Source: Caryophanales bacterium (GTDB lineage Bacteria > Bacillota > Bacilli > Exiguobacteriales > Exiguobacteriaceae). From it: a stretch of DNA of 64,000 nt. Both the position numbers and the translations under genes were made by a program. The stretch's first letter is position 1, and every line of letters begins with the position of its first letter. The stretch is from contig CABJAC010000001.1 in NCBI GenBank assembly GCA_902363455.1, positions 682,001 to 746,000 on the forward strand, given 5' to 3'. Positions 8,570-17,361 of this stretch are shown here, piece by piece. A model generated the notes under the pieces. That model was not told where the DNA came from, did not search any database, and saw only the letters and a list, made by a program, of their open reading frames with translations.

Positions 8570-9294
8570 AACGATATAGTGGTTTCATTCTTTTGGCCCT
8601 GACAGTCCTGCTTGTCATCGGAGGTCTATCCTACTTTGGTTACACGACGTACACGACATATCAAGAACTGAACAAGACGGAAACAGCACTCGAACGGGAA
8701 CAGATGGCGCTTGAGGCAGCTAAAGCCAACGAACAAAAAGTCGATGTGGCAGAATCCAGCTTCCTGCAAAAACAAGTACCTGTCTTGCCGGCAAATGATG
8801 ATGTCATCGATGCCATCAATGCAGCCAGTCAGATTGCCGGTGTCAAGGTTCAGGGGATTACCTTCGGCGCGGCAAGTACTGATACCCCCGCCTCACCTGT
8901 CCAATCGACACCTGCTGTCGACGGTGCAATGGCAACAGAATCAGAAGTGGATGCCGCACAAGCAACAGAAGCACCGGTTACGGCAACGACGGCAACCGCA
9001 TTACCTGCTTCATTAGTTGTCGAGGCTCCGTCCTATTTGGATTTAATGGCATTTTTGAAGCAAATCGAACGGACGGACCGGATTACGATTTTGCGGCAAA
9101 TCCAGCTGACGGGACCGGAGGAGCCGGGACCGGGCAGTCAAGCGATTGTACTTGAGGATGAAATGATGTCCTTCACGGTCGAAATTGAAAGTTATTATCG
9201 CCCGGATTTAACCAAGTTGATTCCGGATAAACAAACGCCGCTAAAAGAAACGACTCCAAAATCAGATCCGTTTGTGGATGTCACAGATAATTGA
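8566..9294 (+). CDS. PilO-like pilus assembly protein
   Basis: A 242-aa bitopic membrane protein with the PilO layout: short cytoplasmic N-terminus, one helix (residues ~5-27), a coiled coil (~28-60), a Ala/Thr-rich linker (~100-140) and a ferredoxin-like domain with the PSYLDLMAFLKQIE and ITILRQIQL segments seen in PilO. It starts with TTG, overlapping the stop of the PilMN gene, with GGAGGTGG upstream. It would pair with the PilN part of the preceding protein in the alignment subcomplex. It is the last gene of the pilus operon. Confidence 0.8.
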   Translation: MKRYSGFILLALTVLLVIGGLSYFGYTTYTTYQELNKTETALEREQMALEAAKANEQKVDVAESSFLQKQVPVLPANDDVIDAINAASQIAGVKVQGITFGAASTDTPASPVQSTPAVDGAMATESEVDAAQATEAPVTATTATALPASLVVEAPSYLDLMAFLKQIERTDRITILRQIQLTGPEEPGPGSQAIVLEDEMMSFTVEIESYYRPDLTKLIPDKQTPLKETTPKSDPFVDVTDN

Positions 9295-9296
9295 AC

Positions 9297-9341
9297 CCTT
9301 AACAAGTGTTTCTTCGACTCGGGGAAGCACTTGTTTTTCGT
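9297..9341 (+). terminator. Terminator closing the pilus operon
   Basis: AACAAGTGTTTC and GAAGCACTTGTT pair around an 11-nt loop, followed by a T-run. Confidence 0.85.
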
Positions 9342-9401
9342 TATACTCAAAGATAATACCAGTAAGACTGGTCGAAAAAGAAAGAAAAGAGCGTGATACT
9401 A

Positions 9402-9980
9402 ATGATAACGCAACACTCATTGATTCTCGCTTCGGCGTCGCCGAGGCGGACGGAACTGTTAAGGCAAATCGGTGTGCCGCATACGATTCGACCGGCGGAT
9501 GTAAGAGAAGAAGCACCACACCCGATGACGGCTGAAGAGTATGTCCGTTATCTGTCGCAGAAAAAAGCACGGGCCGTGGCACGACCGGGTGAAATTGTAT
9601 TGGCTGCTGATACGGTCGTCTCACTGGATCACCGCATCCTTGAAAAACCAGTCGACCGGGAGGCTGCGCTTGAGATGTTACGTCTGTTGTCCGGACGGAC
9701 GCACGAGGTCGTAACCGGTGTCACCATCTGGACAGTGGAGCGGCAAGAGACGTTTACGGTGACGACGAAGGTCCGGTTTTGCTTGATTCCGGAAAAATGG
9801 CTCCTGTCATATGTCATGACCAATGAGCCTTATGACAAAGCAGGAGGATACGGGATTCAAGGTCAGGGTGGTCTGTTCGTCGAGGCGATTGAGGGAGATT
9901 ATTACAATGTCGTCGGTCTGCCGATCAATCCGATCAGCCGTCACCTTGAAACGTTTGGAATCAATCCGATGTTTGCGTAA
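9402..9980 (+). CDS. maf: Maf-family nucleoside triphosphate pyrophosphatase
   Basis: Hydrolyses non-canonical or dTTP/UTP-type nucleotides (Maf/YhdE family) and is linked to septum formation in Bacillus. The N-terminal signature LILASASPRR and the AADTVVSLD and GGYGIQGQG motifs are present. I start it at the ATG at 9402, 11 nt after AAAAGAG; the in-frame GTG at 9393 lies only two bases from that site. Length is then 192 aa, normal for the family. radC follows within 30 nt. Confidence 0.92.
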   Translation: MITQHSLILASASPRRTELLRQIGVPHTIRPADVREEAPHPMTAEEYVRYLSQKKARAVARPGEIVLAADTVVSLDHRILEKPVDREAALEMLRLLSGRTHEVVTGVTIWTVERQETFTVTTKVRFCLIPEKWLLSYVMTNEPYDKAGGYGIQGQGGLFVEAIEGDYYNVVGLPINPISRHLETFGINPMFA

Positions 9981-10006
9981 TTCCTTGTAGAGAAAGGTCG
10001 GATGCA

Positions 10007-10660
10007 GTGATTGAATGGCCAAAGGATAGGATTCAATTAAAGGGATTGGCGCAAGCAACGACGGTCGAATTACTCGCCTGTCTCGTCCGGAGCGGGACAC
10101 GGAACCGGGGACCGCTTGAAATTGCAGAAGAGTTACTCGATATCTATCCATCGTTGATTGAACTTGAAGCGGCCGGTGTAGGCGGACTGGAGAAAGCACC
10201 AGGTGTTGGAAAAGCCAAAGCGATGCAAATCATGGCGGGGCTAGAACTTGGCCGCCGGCTTGTGACGGAACCGAAGTGGGTCCGACCAGCCGTCCGCTCA
10301 CCGGAGGACGCGGCAGAATTATTAATGGAAGAGATGCGGTTATATCAGCAGGAACACTTCATCTGCCTGTATTTGAATACGAAAAACGAAGTGATTTCGA
10401 AAAAAACATTATTTATCGGAGGACTTAATACATCGATCGTCCATCCCCGTGATATTTTCCGTGAAGCCATTCGTTGTTCGGCGGCAAGCTTCATTGCCGT
10501 CCACAATCATCCGTCTGGTGATCCGACACCGAGCCGGGAAGATATTGAAGTGTCGGAACGGATGGTTGAAGCAGGCAGATTGATCGGAATCAGCTGCATT
10601 GATCATCTCGTCATCGGGCATGGACAATTTATTAGTATGAAACAGCGGGGATTTATGTAA
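10007..10660 (+). CDS. radC: RadC-family JAB-domain protein
   Basis: A 217-aa protein with an N-terminal helix-hairpin-helix (GVGGLEKAPGVGKAKA, residues ~60-78) and a C-terminal MPN/JAB metal-binding domain with the HNHPSGDPTPS motif (residues ~166-176) and a downstream Asp (DHLVIG). The historic link to DNA repair is weak and its molecular role is not settled. It starts with GTG, with AGAAAGG upstream. The place between maf and mreB is the same as in Bacillus. Confidence 0.9.
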   Translation: MIEWPKDRIQLKGLAQATTVELLACLVRSGTRNRGPLEIAEELLDIYPSLIELEAAGVGGLEKAPGVGKAKAMQIMAGLELGRRLVTEPKWVRPAVRSPEDAAELLMEEMRLYQQEHFICLYLNTKNEVISKKTLFIGGLNTSIVHPRDIFREAIRCSAASFIAVHNHPSGDPTPSREDIEVSERMVEAGRLIGISCIDHLVIGHGQFISMKQRGFM

Positions 10661-10663
10661 GAA

Positions 10664-10707
10664 TAACGTCTGAGGGGGAACTTTGCTTCCTGACCTCAGG
10701 CGTTTTT
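10664..10707 (+). terminator. Terminator after radC
   Basis: AACGTCTGAGG pairs with CCTCAGGCGTT (one wobble) and is followed by TTTT. Confidence 0.8.
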
Positions 10708-10778
10708 GCTTTTGTGATAACCAACGAACTGTAAACAAGCTGTAACGTTTTAACGCTTTCCTACGAAGGCTTTTCCGT

Positions 10779-10784
10779 TATAAT
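10779..10784 (+). promoter_or_regulatory. Candidate -10 box of the mreB operon
   Basis: TATAAT, 38 nt upstream of the mreB start and downstream of the radC terminator. The -35 is poor, so only the -10 is supported. Confidence 0.45.
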
Positions 10785-10821
10785 TAGTGAAGTGTATTCT
10801 CAGAGAGGGGTTTTTTGAATA

Positions 10822-11856
10822 ATGTTTGGATCATTTAGCCGTGAAATCGGCATTGACTTAGGTACGGCAAATACGCTCGTTTATGTGAAGGGGCAAGGAA
10901 TCGTCGTGCGCGAACCTTCCGTTGTCGCATTCCGTACGGATACAGGAAAGATTGAAGCAGTAGGTAATGCAGCAAAAAACATGATTGGACGGACACCGGG
11001 AAACGTGACGGCACGACGCCCGATGAAAGACGGGGTTATCGCTGATTATGAAACGACAGCAACGATGATCAAATACTTCATGGATCAAGCAACAAAGAAA
11101 AAAGGATTGTTTTCGTCAAAAACAAACGTGATGATTTGTGTACCAAGTGGTATCACGTCAGTTGAAAAGCGGGCAGTTGAAGATGCGGCGAAACTGGCTG
11201 GTGCACGTGAAGCCTATACAATCGAAGAACCGTTTGCAGCGGCAATCGGAGCCGGTCTTCCGGTTTCTGAGCCAACGGGTTCGATGGTCGTTGATATCGG
11301 CGGCGGAACGACAGAAGTCGCTGTCATCTCGCTTGGCGGAATCGTCACAAGTCAATCGATTCGTGTCGGCGGCGATGAGATGGACGAGTCAATCATTCGT
11401 TACATCAAGTCGAAGTACAACTTGATGATCGGGGAGCGGACAGCTGAGACGCTGAAAATGACAATCGGTTATGCCCGCATTGACGAAGAGTCGGAAAACG
11501 AAACGATGGAAATTCGTGGACGTGACCTCGTGACAGGACTTCCAAAGCAGATTGAAGTCACGAGTGCAGAAATTTGTGACGCCTTATCGGATACGGTCGA
11601 TGCGATTTTGGCTGGAGTCAAACACACGCTCGAACAGACGCCGCCGGAATTATCGGCAGACGTCATGGATCGCGGAATCGTCTTGACAGGCGGCGGTGCT
11701 CTTCTGAAAAACTTGGATGCTGTTATTGAAGACGAGACACGTATTTTGACTCTCGTTGCGGAAAATGCGCTTGATTGTGTAGCGATCGGAACAGGTAAAT
11801 CACTGGAGATGATGAATGTATTGCGTTCGAAATCAGGCATCTCACAAAAAAGATAA
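10822..11856 (+). CDS. mreB: Rod-shape actin homologue MreB
   Basis: Actin-like ATPase that forms membrane-bound filaments and guides lateral wall synthesis. It is 344 aa, usual for the family. The phosphate-1 motif [13 protein letters not shown], phosphate-2 [14 protein letters not shown] (~residues 157-170) and the adenosine motif [10 protein letters not shown] (~288-297) are all intact. It heads the mreBCD-minCD gene string, with short gaps or overlaps between all five genes. Confidence 0.97.
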   Translation: MFGSFSREIGIDLGTANTLVYVKGQGIVVREPSVVAFRTDTGKIEAVGNAAKNMIGRTPGNVTARRPMKDGVIADYETTATMIKYFMDQATKKKGLFSSKTNVMICVPSGITSVEKRAVEDAAKLAGAREAYTIEEPFAAAIGAGLPVSEPTGSMVVDIGGGTTEVAVISLGGIVTSQSIRVGGDEMDESIIRYIKSKYNLMIGERTAETLKMTIGYARIDEESENETMEIRGRDLVTGLPKQIEVTSAEICDALSDTVDAILAGVKHTLEQTPPELSADVMDRGIVLTGGGALLKNLDAVIEDETRILTLVAENALDCVAIGTGKSLEMMNVLRSKSGISQKR

Positions 11857-11870
11857 GGACGGGATGAGCG

Positions 11871-12755
11871 ATGAAGCGATTTTTAAATAATCGAAAACTG
11901 CTCATCACACTCCTTAGTTTTCTCCTTTTGGTGATTTTAATCGGAATTTCGCTTCAAGGACGTAACCAAAGCCACTGGTATCAAAGTTTTGTCCGTGATA
12001 CCGTCGGAGTTGGTCAGCGTCTTTTTGCGACACCGATTGGCTGGATTGATGATACGGTCACTTCGGTTAAAGAAGTGCGCGATGTATATAAGGAAAATGA
12101 GTATTTAAAATCACGACTGGGGGACTATGCCGGAAATTCGGTTAAAGTGCGCGACTTGGAACGTGAAAACGATGAATTAAAAGACATGTTGAAATTAAAA
12201 GGATCGATTCGTGATTATAAATTACTTCCGGCAGAGATGATTGGCCGAACGTCTTCCGAATGGCAACGTTTTGTCACGGTCAGCATCGGACAGGAACAGG
12301 GCGTCAAAACGAATATGGCGGTCGTGACGGCGGACGGACTAATCGGACGGGTCATTCAGACGAGTGCCTACACGTCTCTCGTACAACTGTTATCGGATAC
12401 GAGCCGAACGAATAATGTCTCAGCAGTCGCCGATGATACGAAAGGGAAAAGTGTTTTCGGAACGATCGAAGGATTTGATGAAGAGACGAACCGCTTAAAG
12501 TTCACGAAGATTCCGAACGATGCCAAACTGAAAAAAGGGCAGACTGTTACGACTTCCGGACTCGGTGGTAAGTATCCGAGTGGGATTGTCGTTGGGAAGA
12601 TTGAACAGGTGAAATCGGATCAATACGGTGCTTCGAAAATCGCATACGTCAAACCGGCAGCAGACTTCGAACAGTTTGGTCACGTCTTTGTGATTCAACG
12701 CGAAGCGAAGGAACCTTTCGCTGAGACCGACAAAGGAGGGGACACTCGTGAATAA
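11871..12755 (+). CDS. mreC: Rod-shape protein MreC
   Basis: Bitopic protein that links MreB to the external wall-synthesis enzymes. The 294-aa product has an N-terminal helix (residues ~10-25), a coiled coil (~60-105: YKENEYLKSRL ... LERENDELK) and two beta domains with GLIGRVIQTSAYTSLV and GLGGKYPSGIVVGKI, both typical of MreC. It overlaps mreD by 8 nt. Confidence 0.95.
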   Translation: MKRFLNNRKLLITLLSFLLLVILIGISLQGRNQSHWYQSFVRDTVGVGQRLFATPIGWIDDTVTSVKEVRDVYKENEYLKSRLGDYAGNSVKVRDLERENDELKDMLKLKGSIRDYKLLPAEMIGRTSSEWQRFVTVSIGQEQGVKTNMAVVTADGLIGRVIQTSAYTSLVQLLSDTSRTNNVSAVADDTKGKSVFGTIEGFDEETNRLKFTKIPNDAKLKKGQTVTTSGLGGKYPSGIVVGKIEQVKSDQYGASKIAYVKPAADFEQFGHVFVIQREAKEPFAETDKGGDTRE

Positions 12756-13251
12756 CGTCAAGTTGTTTTTCGCCGTGTTCCTTCTTTTTATCTTAGAAGG
12801 GACGCTGTTTGCCGGACCGCTCGGAGACGGTTCTCCGTACGTCGTGCATGTGACGTTGATTGCGTTGATGTTTTTAGGACGTTATGGAAAAATCGAGCAG
12901 GCGCTTGGTTTTGGTCTGTTATTTGGTCTGTTGTATGATTTCGTCTATTCCGATATCATCGGAATTTATTTATTTGCGCTATCTGCCATTCCGCTTTTTA
13001 GTAGCTTCGTGCTAAAATATGTAAAGGAGAACGTATTAACGATTATCGTCACCTTTACGTTCAGCGCTATTTTGTTTGAACTGGATATTTATTTCTTCAC
13101 GGCTTCGGTCGTAGGCGTCGGTGTTCCCTTCAAGGAACTCGCGACGCAAATCATTCCAAGGAGTCTCATTGCTCAGTTGATCGGGATCATCGTGCTGTAT
13201 TATCCGATGACGCGACTGGTGCAATCCACATTTGATGAGAAAAGAGGATGA
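12748..13251 (+). CDS. mreD: Rod-shape protein MreD
   Basis: A small (167 aa) integral membrane protein with five or six hydrophobic segments and the MreD-like GLLFGLLYDFVYSDIIGIY stretch. It works with MreB and MreC in the elongation complex. The GTG start lies 8 nt inside mreC, behind AAAGGAGGGG. Confidence 0.92.
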   Translation: MNNVKLFFAVFLLFILEGTLFAGPLGDGSPYVVHVTLIALMFLGRYGKIEQALGFGLLFGLLYDFVYSDIIGIYLFALSAIPLFSSFVLKYVKENVLTIIVTFTFSAILFELDIYFFTASVVGVGVPFKELATQIIPRSLIAQLIGIIVLYYPMTRLVQSTFDEKRG

Positions 13252-13254
13252 GTC

Positions 13255-13929
13255 ATGATTGAGCGTAAGCGTTATGTAACGATGAAAGGTCATCGTGGTG
13301 GCCTCGCCGTCTATGTAAATGAAAGGTGCAGTGTGGATGAATTTCTTGACGATTTAGAATTGACGCTTGCTGACAAATCCGTCGAGAACGGACGCGCCGT
13401 ACCGATTACCTTCTTCTTCGGTCGCCGTTATGTCGACGAAGGCGTTGTGACGGCTGTCGAATCTATCGTCGCGCGTCATGATTCATTTTTATTTAACGGA
13501 TATGAAAGTGAATGTCTGACGAAAGAGGAAGCGAAAGCCCAGTACGGGGAACGGACATTTCATTATTTCGGCGGCACAGCCCGTAGTGGTCATGTCGTAG
13601 ATGTTGAAGGATCCATTGTTGTCATTGGTGACATTAATCCGGGTGCTGTCGTACATGCGACAGGGAGTATTTACTGTCTTGGTGCACTTCGGGGAACGGT
13701 TCACGCCGGAAAAGGCGGAAATCAGCAGGCAGTAATTGCTGCCAGTGTCTTACAACCAAAATGGATTTCGATTTCTGATTTTGTCTATGAAGATCCAGAC
13801 GATGCGCCGATTCAGGCATTGGATATGGGGTGTGCGTTCGTCGGAGAAACAGGAGTAGAATTTTCTCGTCTTCAAACCGTTCCGCTCGCGCGGATGGATC
13901 AATTTGCGATTGACAGTGAAAGAGGGTGA
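13255..13929 (+). CDS. minC: Septum-site inhibitor MinC
   Basis: Inhibits FtsZ polymerisation away from mid-cell. The 224-aa protein has the N-terminal FtsZ-binding domain and a C-terminal beta-helix domain (about residues 100-205) with the hallmark VVIGDINPGAVVHATGSIYCLGALRG segment (given here only to fix its place, nt 13618-13695). It is activated and brought to the membrane by MinD, encoded next. Confidence 0.95.
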   Translation: MIERKRYVTMKGHRGGLAVYVNERCSVDEFLDDLELTLADKSVENGRAVPITFFFGRRYVDEGVVTAVESIVARHDSFLFNGYESECLTKEEAKAQYGERTFHYFGGTARSGHVVDVEGSIVVIGDINPGAVVHATGSIYCLGALRGTVHAGKGGNQQAVIAASVLQPKWISISDFVYEDPDDAPIQALDMGCAFVGETGVEFSRLQTVPLARMDQFAIDSERG

Positions 13930-13934
13930 CAGAT

Positions 13935-14783
13935 ATGGAACAAGTGAAAGAACAGGTACATACAGAGGCGAAATCTCAAGTGGGACGTGCCATCGTCGTC
14001 ACATCCGGTAAAGGCGGCGTCGGTAAAACGACGACAACGGCGAACATCGGCACAGCGCTTGCGCTGATGGGACATTCAGTTTGTTTGGTCGATACAGATA
14101 TCGGTCTTCGGAATCTGGATATCGTACTTGGACTGGATAACCGCAGTATCTACAATATCGTTGACGTCGTGACAGGACAATGTAAATTACATCAAGCCCT
14201 CGTTCGTGATAAACGTTTTGAAGAGATGTACCTGTTACCTGCTGCTCAGTCCAAGGATAAATCCTCTGTCACACCGGAACAGGTAAAAGGTATTATCGAT
14301 TCTCTGAAATTAGAGTACGACTTTGTCTTGATTGACTGTCCGGCTGGGATTGAACAAGGATTTATGAATGCAATTGCCGGCGCAGATGAAGCTATCATCG
14401 TGACAACACCGGAAAAAGCAGCCGTTCAGGATGCAGACCGAATCATCGGAATGCTCGAACGATCAGAGCGAAAAATCATTCCGAAGCTCGTCATTAACCG
14501 TGTCCGCTCGCATATGATGGCGTCTGGTGACATGCTCGACATCGATGAAATCATGCGCATCTTGTCGATTGATCTTCTTGGTTTGATCATCGATGACGAA
14601 GAAGTCATTGCAGCATCTCACCGCGGTGTACCGGTGACAATGAATCCCGATAATCGGGCAGGTCTCGGGTACCGGAACATCACCCGCCGGATTCTCGGGG
14701 AATCGGTGCCACTCCTTGATATTATGGAGCAACCGCAAAAAGGATTTTTCGTGAAACTGAAAAAAATGCTTGGCATGAAATAA
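13935..14783 (+). CDS. minD: Septum-site ATPase MinD
   Basis: ParA/MinD ATPase that carries MinC to the membrane. The deviant Walker A motif KGGVGKTTTT, switch I (VDTDIGLRNLD) and switch II (IDCPAGIEQG) are intact, and the protein ends in an amphipathic membrane-targeting helix (GFFVKLKKMLGMK). I start at the ATG at 13935, spaced well from GAGGGTG; a GTG at 13926 overlaps the minC stop. The 282-aa product carries some 15 extra residues before the ATPase core compared with typical MinD (about 266 aa). Confidence 0.95.
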   Translation: MEQVKEQVHTEAKSQVGRAIVVTSGKGGVGKTTTTANIGTALALMGHSVCLVDTDIGLRNLDIVLGLDNRSIYNIVDVVTGQCKLHQALVRDKRFEEMYLLPAAQSKDKSSVTPEQVKGIIDSLKLEYDFVLIDCPAGIEQGFMNAIAGADEAIIVTTPEKAAVQDADRIIGMLERSERKIIPKLVINRVRSHMMASGDMLDIDEIMRILSIDLLGLIIDDEEVIAASHRGVPVTMNPDNRAGLGYRNITRRILGESVPLLDIMEQPQKGFFVKLKKMLGMK

Positions 14784-14790
14784 GATGGGG

Positions 14791-14832
14791 AAAAATAGAC
14801 TAGAAGGGTTTTGATGCTTCTAGTCTATTTTT
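14791..14832 (+). terminator. Strong terminator after minD
   Basis: A perfect 16-bp stem (AAAAATAGACTAGAAG / CTTCTAGTCTATTTTT) around a 10-nt loop. Its T-run is part of the stem, so it may work on both strands. Confidence 0.9.
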
Positions 14833-14847
14833 CATGGAGGAATGAAG

Positions 14848-16185
14848 ATGAAATGGATTAGTGAACAGACTCCGTCTCTTGAACGGGTGGCTTTGGTCGA
14901 GGGTGGACGGGTGATCGAATACCATGAACGGATGCGCGATGAAATTCGGGTCGGAACACTGCTTCAGGCGAAAGTTGATCGTCTGCACCCGACGCTGGAA
15001 GCCGCATTTTTGATTGCGACGGACGGGACTCCGCTCTATTTACCGATCAATGAAACACTTGAGACGTTATATCGTTATCCTGAAGTTCCAACAATCGGTC
15101 AGGCGGTGCAAGTCGGACAAACTGTCCTCGTACAAGTTGTTAAGGAAGGTGCAGCACCGAAACAGCATAAAGTCACACAAAACATTACGTACGGCGGCCG
15201 CTTTCTTGTTTATTTTCCTTACGGACGCCGGATTCGTTTCAGTCGGAAGCTCGATCTCGTGGCGCAACAACAACTTTCCAGAGTGATTCAAGTCGAAGAA
15301 GAGGAAGGTATTCTTTACCGGACGGAGGCGGCGCAAGCAGAGACATCAAGCCTGCAAGCGGAATTGACACAATTGCGTGCACGTCATCACCAGATGCTGC
15401 AACAGACGACAATTACTCAAGATGAGTCGTTGATTCTTCAAGAGGCGAAACGATTGAGTCATGTTGAAGAGGCCATTGTGACAAATCGAAGTGAGAAAGA
15501 ACGACTCGAACAGATGGGATTACGGGTAGAACGTCCGGTCGTCAAAGGGCGTCTTCCTGTTATGGAGCAAGTCGACCGGGCAATCGAGAAGGCGCTCGAA
15601 AAAGTCGTGTGGCTGGACGGCGGCGCTTATCTGTTGATTGAAGAAGTGGAGACAATGACGGTGATTGATATCAACAGCGGTAAAACCGTGTCCGTCAAAG
15701 AACAAAAACGGACGTTTGATCAGATTAATGAAGCAGCAGCCGTTGAAATCATGCGTCAACTCCGTCTACGCAATATCAGCGGGATGATTGCCGTTGATTT
15801 CTTGCGGGGCTCGAGTAAAGGACAGACCCGTGTCACCCAATTGTTGAAAGAACGGGCCGCACATGAATCAAAACAGATTGAAGTATATGGATTCACGAAG
15901 ATGGGACTCTGTGAATTGACGCGGCAACGGCACGGGAAATCGTTGTCCGAGCGATCCTTCAATCAAGGGAAACCGTCGCGGATTGCCGTCCACCGGCAGT
16001 TGGAACCACGATTGATGGAGATGGCGACATATGCAGAAGCAGCTGTCGTGCGTGCCCCGCTCGACCTGCTCAGTCCGTTATTGTTTCAGGAAAGTCCACT
16101 TGAATTGTTTCTAATAGAAGGGGAAACCGGTATTTTATTTACCGGTACGAAAGAGGATTGTGACAATTTCGTCAAAAGACAATAA
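14848..16185 (+). CDS. rng: Ribonuclease E/G family endoribonuclease
   Basis: Endoribonuclease of the RNase E/G family for rRNA and mRNA processing. An S1-like region lies within residues ~30-130 with an insert of charged helices (~145-215), then the catalytic part: VIDINSGKTVSVKEQ and GMIAVDFLRG contain the metal-binding aspartates. The Cys-rich zinc link of RNase E appears only partly: there is a single Cys in TKMGLCELTRQR. I start at 14848, 7 nt after GGAGG; the ATG at 14842 is too close. B. subtilis lacks this gene, but several other Bacilli have it at this position before rplU. Confidence 0.9.
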   Translation: MKWISEQTPSLERVALVEGGRVIEYHERMRDEIRVGTLLQAKVDRLHPTLEAAFLIATDGTPLYLPINETLETLYRYPEVPTIGQAVQVGQTVLVQVVKEGAAPKQHKVTQNITYGGRFLVYFPYGRRIRFSRKLDLVAQQQLSRVIQVEEEEGILYRTEAAQAETSSLQAELTQLRARHHQMLQQTTITQDESLILQEAKRLSHVEEAIVTNRSEKERLEQMGLRVERPVVKGRLPVMEQVDRAIEKALEKVVWLDGGAYLLIEEVETMTVIDINSGKTVSVKEQKRTFDQINEAAAVEIMRQLRLRNISGMIAVDFLRGSSKGQTRVTQLLKERAAHESKQIEVYGFTKMGLCELTRQRHGKSLSERSFNQGKPSRIAVHRQLEPRLMEMATYAEAAVVRAPLDLLSPLLFQESPLELFLIEGETGILFTGTKEDCDNFVKRQ

Positions 16186-16204
16186 GAATCCGATCAGAAG
16201 GTTA

Positions 16205-16234
16205 TTGACAATAGTCAACATCGTTTGGTATTCT
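16205..16234 (+). promoter_or_regulatory. Promoter of the rplU operon
   Basis: TTGACA, 18 bp, TATTCT. It places the 5' end at about 16241, giving a leader of about 105 nt. Confidence 0.75.
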
Positions 16235-16240
16235 GAATAA

Positions 16241-16340
16241 CGTTAGTTCGTTTGGAAGCACCCAAATGACTACAACCGCACAGACCGGGTTTTAAAGCAT
16301 CCGCTGCCCGTGATGGCGAGTCTGAGTTCCTAAGAGGAGG
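16241..16340 (+). promoter_or_regulatory. Structured L21 ribosomal-protein leader
   Basis: The ~105-nt untranslated leader of rplU has complementary segments (AGACCGGG with CCCG...AGTCT, and GGAAGCACCC near its start) and holds no ORF. Its position fits the L21 leader family of Firmicutes, which is thought to give feedback control of the rplU operon. The family match was not computed. Confidence 0.6.
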
Positions 16341-16348
16341 TGCACGTA

Positions 16349-16657
16349 ATGTACGCAATTATTAAAACTGGTGGTAAACAAGTTAAAGTCGAAGCTGGCC
16401 AAGAGATCTACGTTGAGAAATTAAACGCAGACGTCGACAGCACAGTAGAATTCGGCGAAGTCTTGATCCTTGGTGGTGACGATGTTAAAGTCGGCGCTCC
16501 ACTCGTAGAAGGTGCGAAGGTCGTAGCAACGGTCATCAAACACGCTCGCGCGAAAAAGATCACAGTCTTCAAAATGAAAGCTAAAAAGAACTACCGTCGT
16601 AAGCAAGGTCACCGTCAACCTTACACGAAGGTCCGCATCGAGAAAATCGAAGCGTAA
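16349..16657 (+). CDS. rplU: 50S ribosomal protein L21
   Basis: Large-subunit ribosomal protein. [11 protein letters not shown] at the N-terminus and [17 protein letters not shown] near the C-terminus are signature segments; 102 aa is the usual length. The start is the ATG 8 nt after AGAGGAGG; an in-frame GTG at 16340 lies inside that site. First gene of rplU-prp-rpmA. Confidence 0.97.
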   Translation: MYAIIKTGGKQVKVEAGQEIYVEKLNADVDSTVEFGEVLILGGDDVKVGAPLVEGAKVVATVIKHARAKKITVFKMKAKKNYRRKQGHRQPYTKVRIEKIEA

Positions 16658-16660
16658 GCC

Positions 16661-16999
16661 ATGATACGTGTCAAGATTCGACGAGATGAAGCAGAGTTAA
16701 TCCGCTCCATCGAAGTGACAGGACATGCCGAGTTCGCTGAGCCTGGTTTAGATTTAGTCTGTGCCGGCACATCAAGCGTGATTTTCGGGGCATACAATGC
16801 CATCGAGTCACTGCTCGGGCAGGTCCTGCTCCTTGAAATGGCAGAACAACAAGAAGGTGGCTACTTTTATGTAGAACCGTACACTGATTTAGCACCGGAT
16901 GTCAGTGAACGCACCCAATTGTTACTGGAAGCGATGTTAGTCCAACTCGGAACCATCGCCGAAAGTTACGGTGAGTTTATCCAACTTGAACAAATATAG
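16661..16999 (+). CDS. prp: Ribosomal-processing cysteine protease Prp
   Basis: Cysteine protease that removes the N-terminal extension of L27 in Firmicutes. The catalytic pair is visible: His in [10 protein letters not shown] (residue ~22) and Cys in DLVCAGTSS (~34). The 112-aa length is normal. It lies between its regulon mates rplU and rpmA, and its substrate is encoded 14 nt downstream with an intact cleavage extension. Confidence 0.95.
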   Translation: MIRVKIRRDEAELIRSIEVTGHAEFAEPGLDLVCAGTSSVIFGAYNAIESLLGQVLLLEMAEQQEGGYFYVEPYTDLAPDVSERTQLLLEAMLVQLGTIAESYGEFIQLEQI

Positions 17000-17013
17000 G
17001 AGGTGGATTCCAC

Positions 17014-17292
17014 ATGTTGAAACTTAATCTTCAGTTCTTCGCATCGAAAAAAGGGGTAGGTTCGACAAAGAACGGTCGTGACTCGCAATCGAAACGCCTT
17101 GGGGCGAAACGTGCAGACGGTCAAACTGTTTCTGCTGGTTCAATCCTCTACCGCCAACGCGGTACGAAGATTCACCCAGGTATGAACGTCGGACGTGGTG
17201 GCGATGATACACTTTTCGCAACTGCAACTGGTGTCGTTCGTTTCGAACGTCTCGGACGCGACAAAAAACAAGTCAGCGTTTACCCAGCATAA
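17014..17292 (+). CDS. rpmA: 50S ribosomal protein L27 with cleavable N-terminal extension
   Basis: Large-subunit protein reaching the peptidyl-transferase centre. The N-terminus is [23 protein letters not shown] is the Firmicutes extension, cut by Prp before Ala. The conserved GSTKNGRDS segment follows. 92 aa. It matches the presence of prp upstream. Confidence 0.97.
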   Translation: MLKLNLQFFASKKGVGSTKNGRDSQSKRLGAKRADGQTVSAGSILYRQRGTKIHPGMNVGRGGDDTLFATATGVVRFERLGRDKKQVSVYPA

Positions 17293-17303
17293 GTGATCGA
17301 TGA

Positions 17304-17346
17304 AGCAGACTCTAGCCACTTTCAGGGGTTAGGGTCTGCTTTTTTT
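17304..17346 (+). terminator. Terminator between rpmA and the spo0B-like gene
   Basis: AGCAGACTCTAGCC pairs with GGTTAGGGTCTGCT (wobbles allowed) before seven T residues. It lies between the ribosomal genes and obg, so transcription of the spo0B-obg pair depends on read-through or a promoter I cannot see. Confidence 0.85.
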
Positions 17347-17361
17347 AGGAGGGAACGACCG

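Noticed and set aside
17293..17361. Upstream extension of the spo0B-like frame
   Set aside because: It runs through the rpmA terminator hairpin; the ATG at 17362 has its own AGGAGGG.
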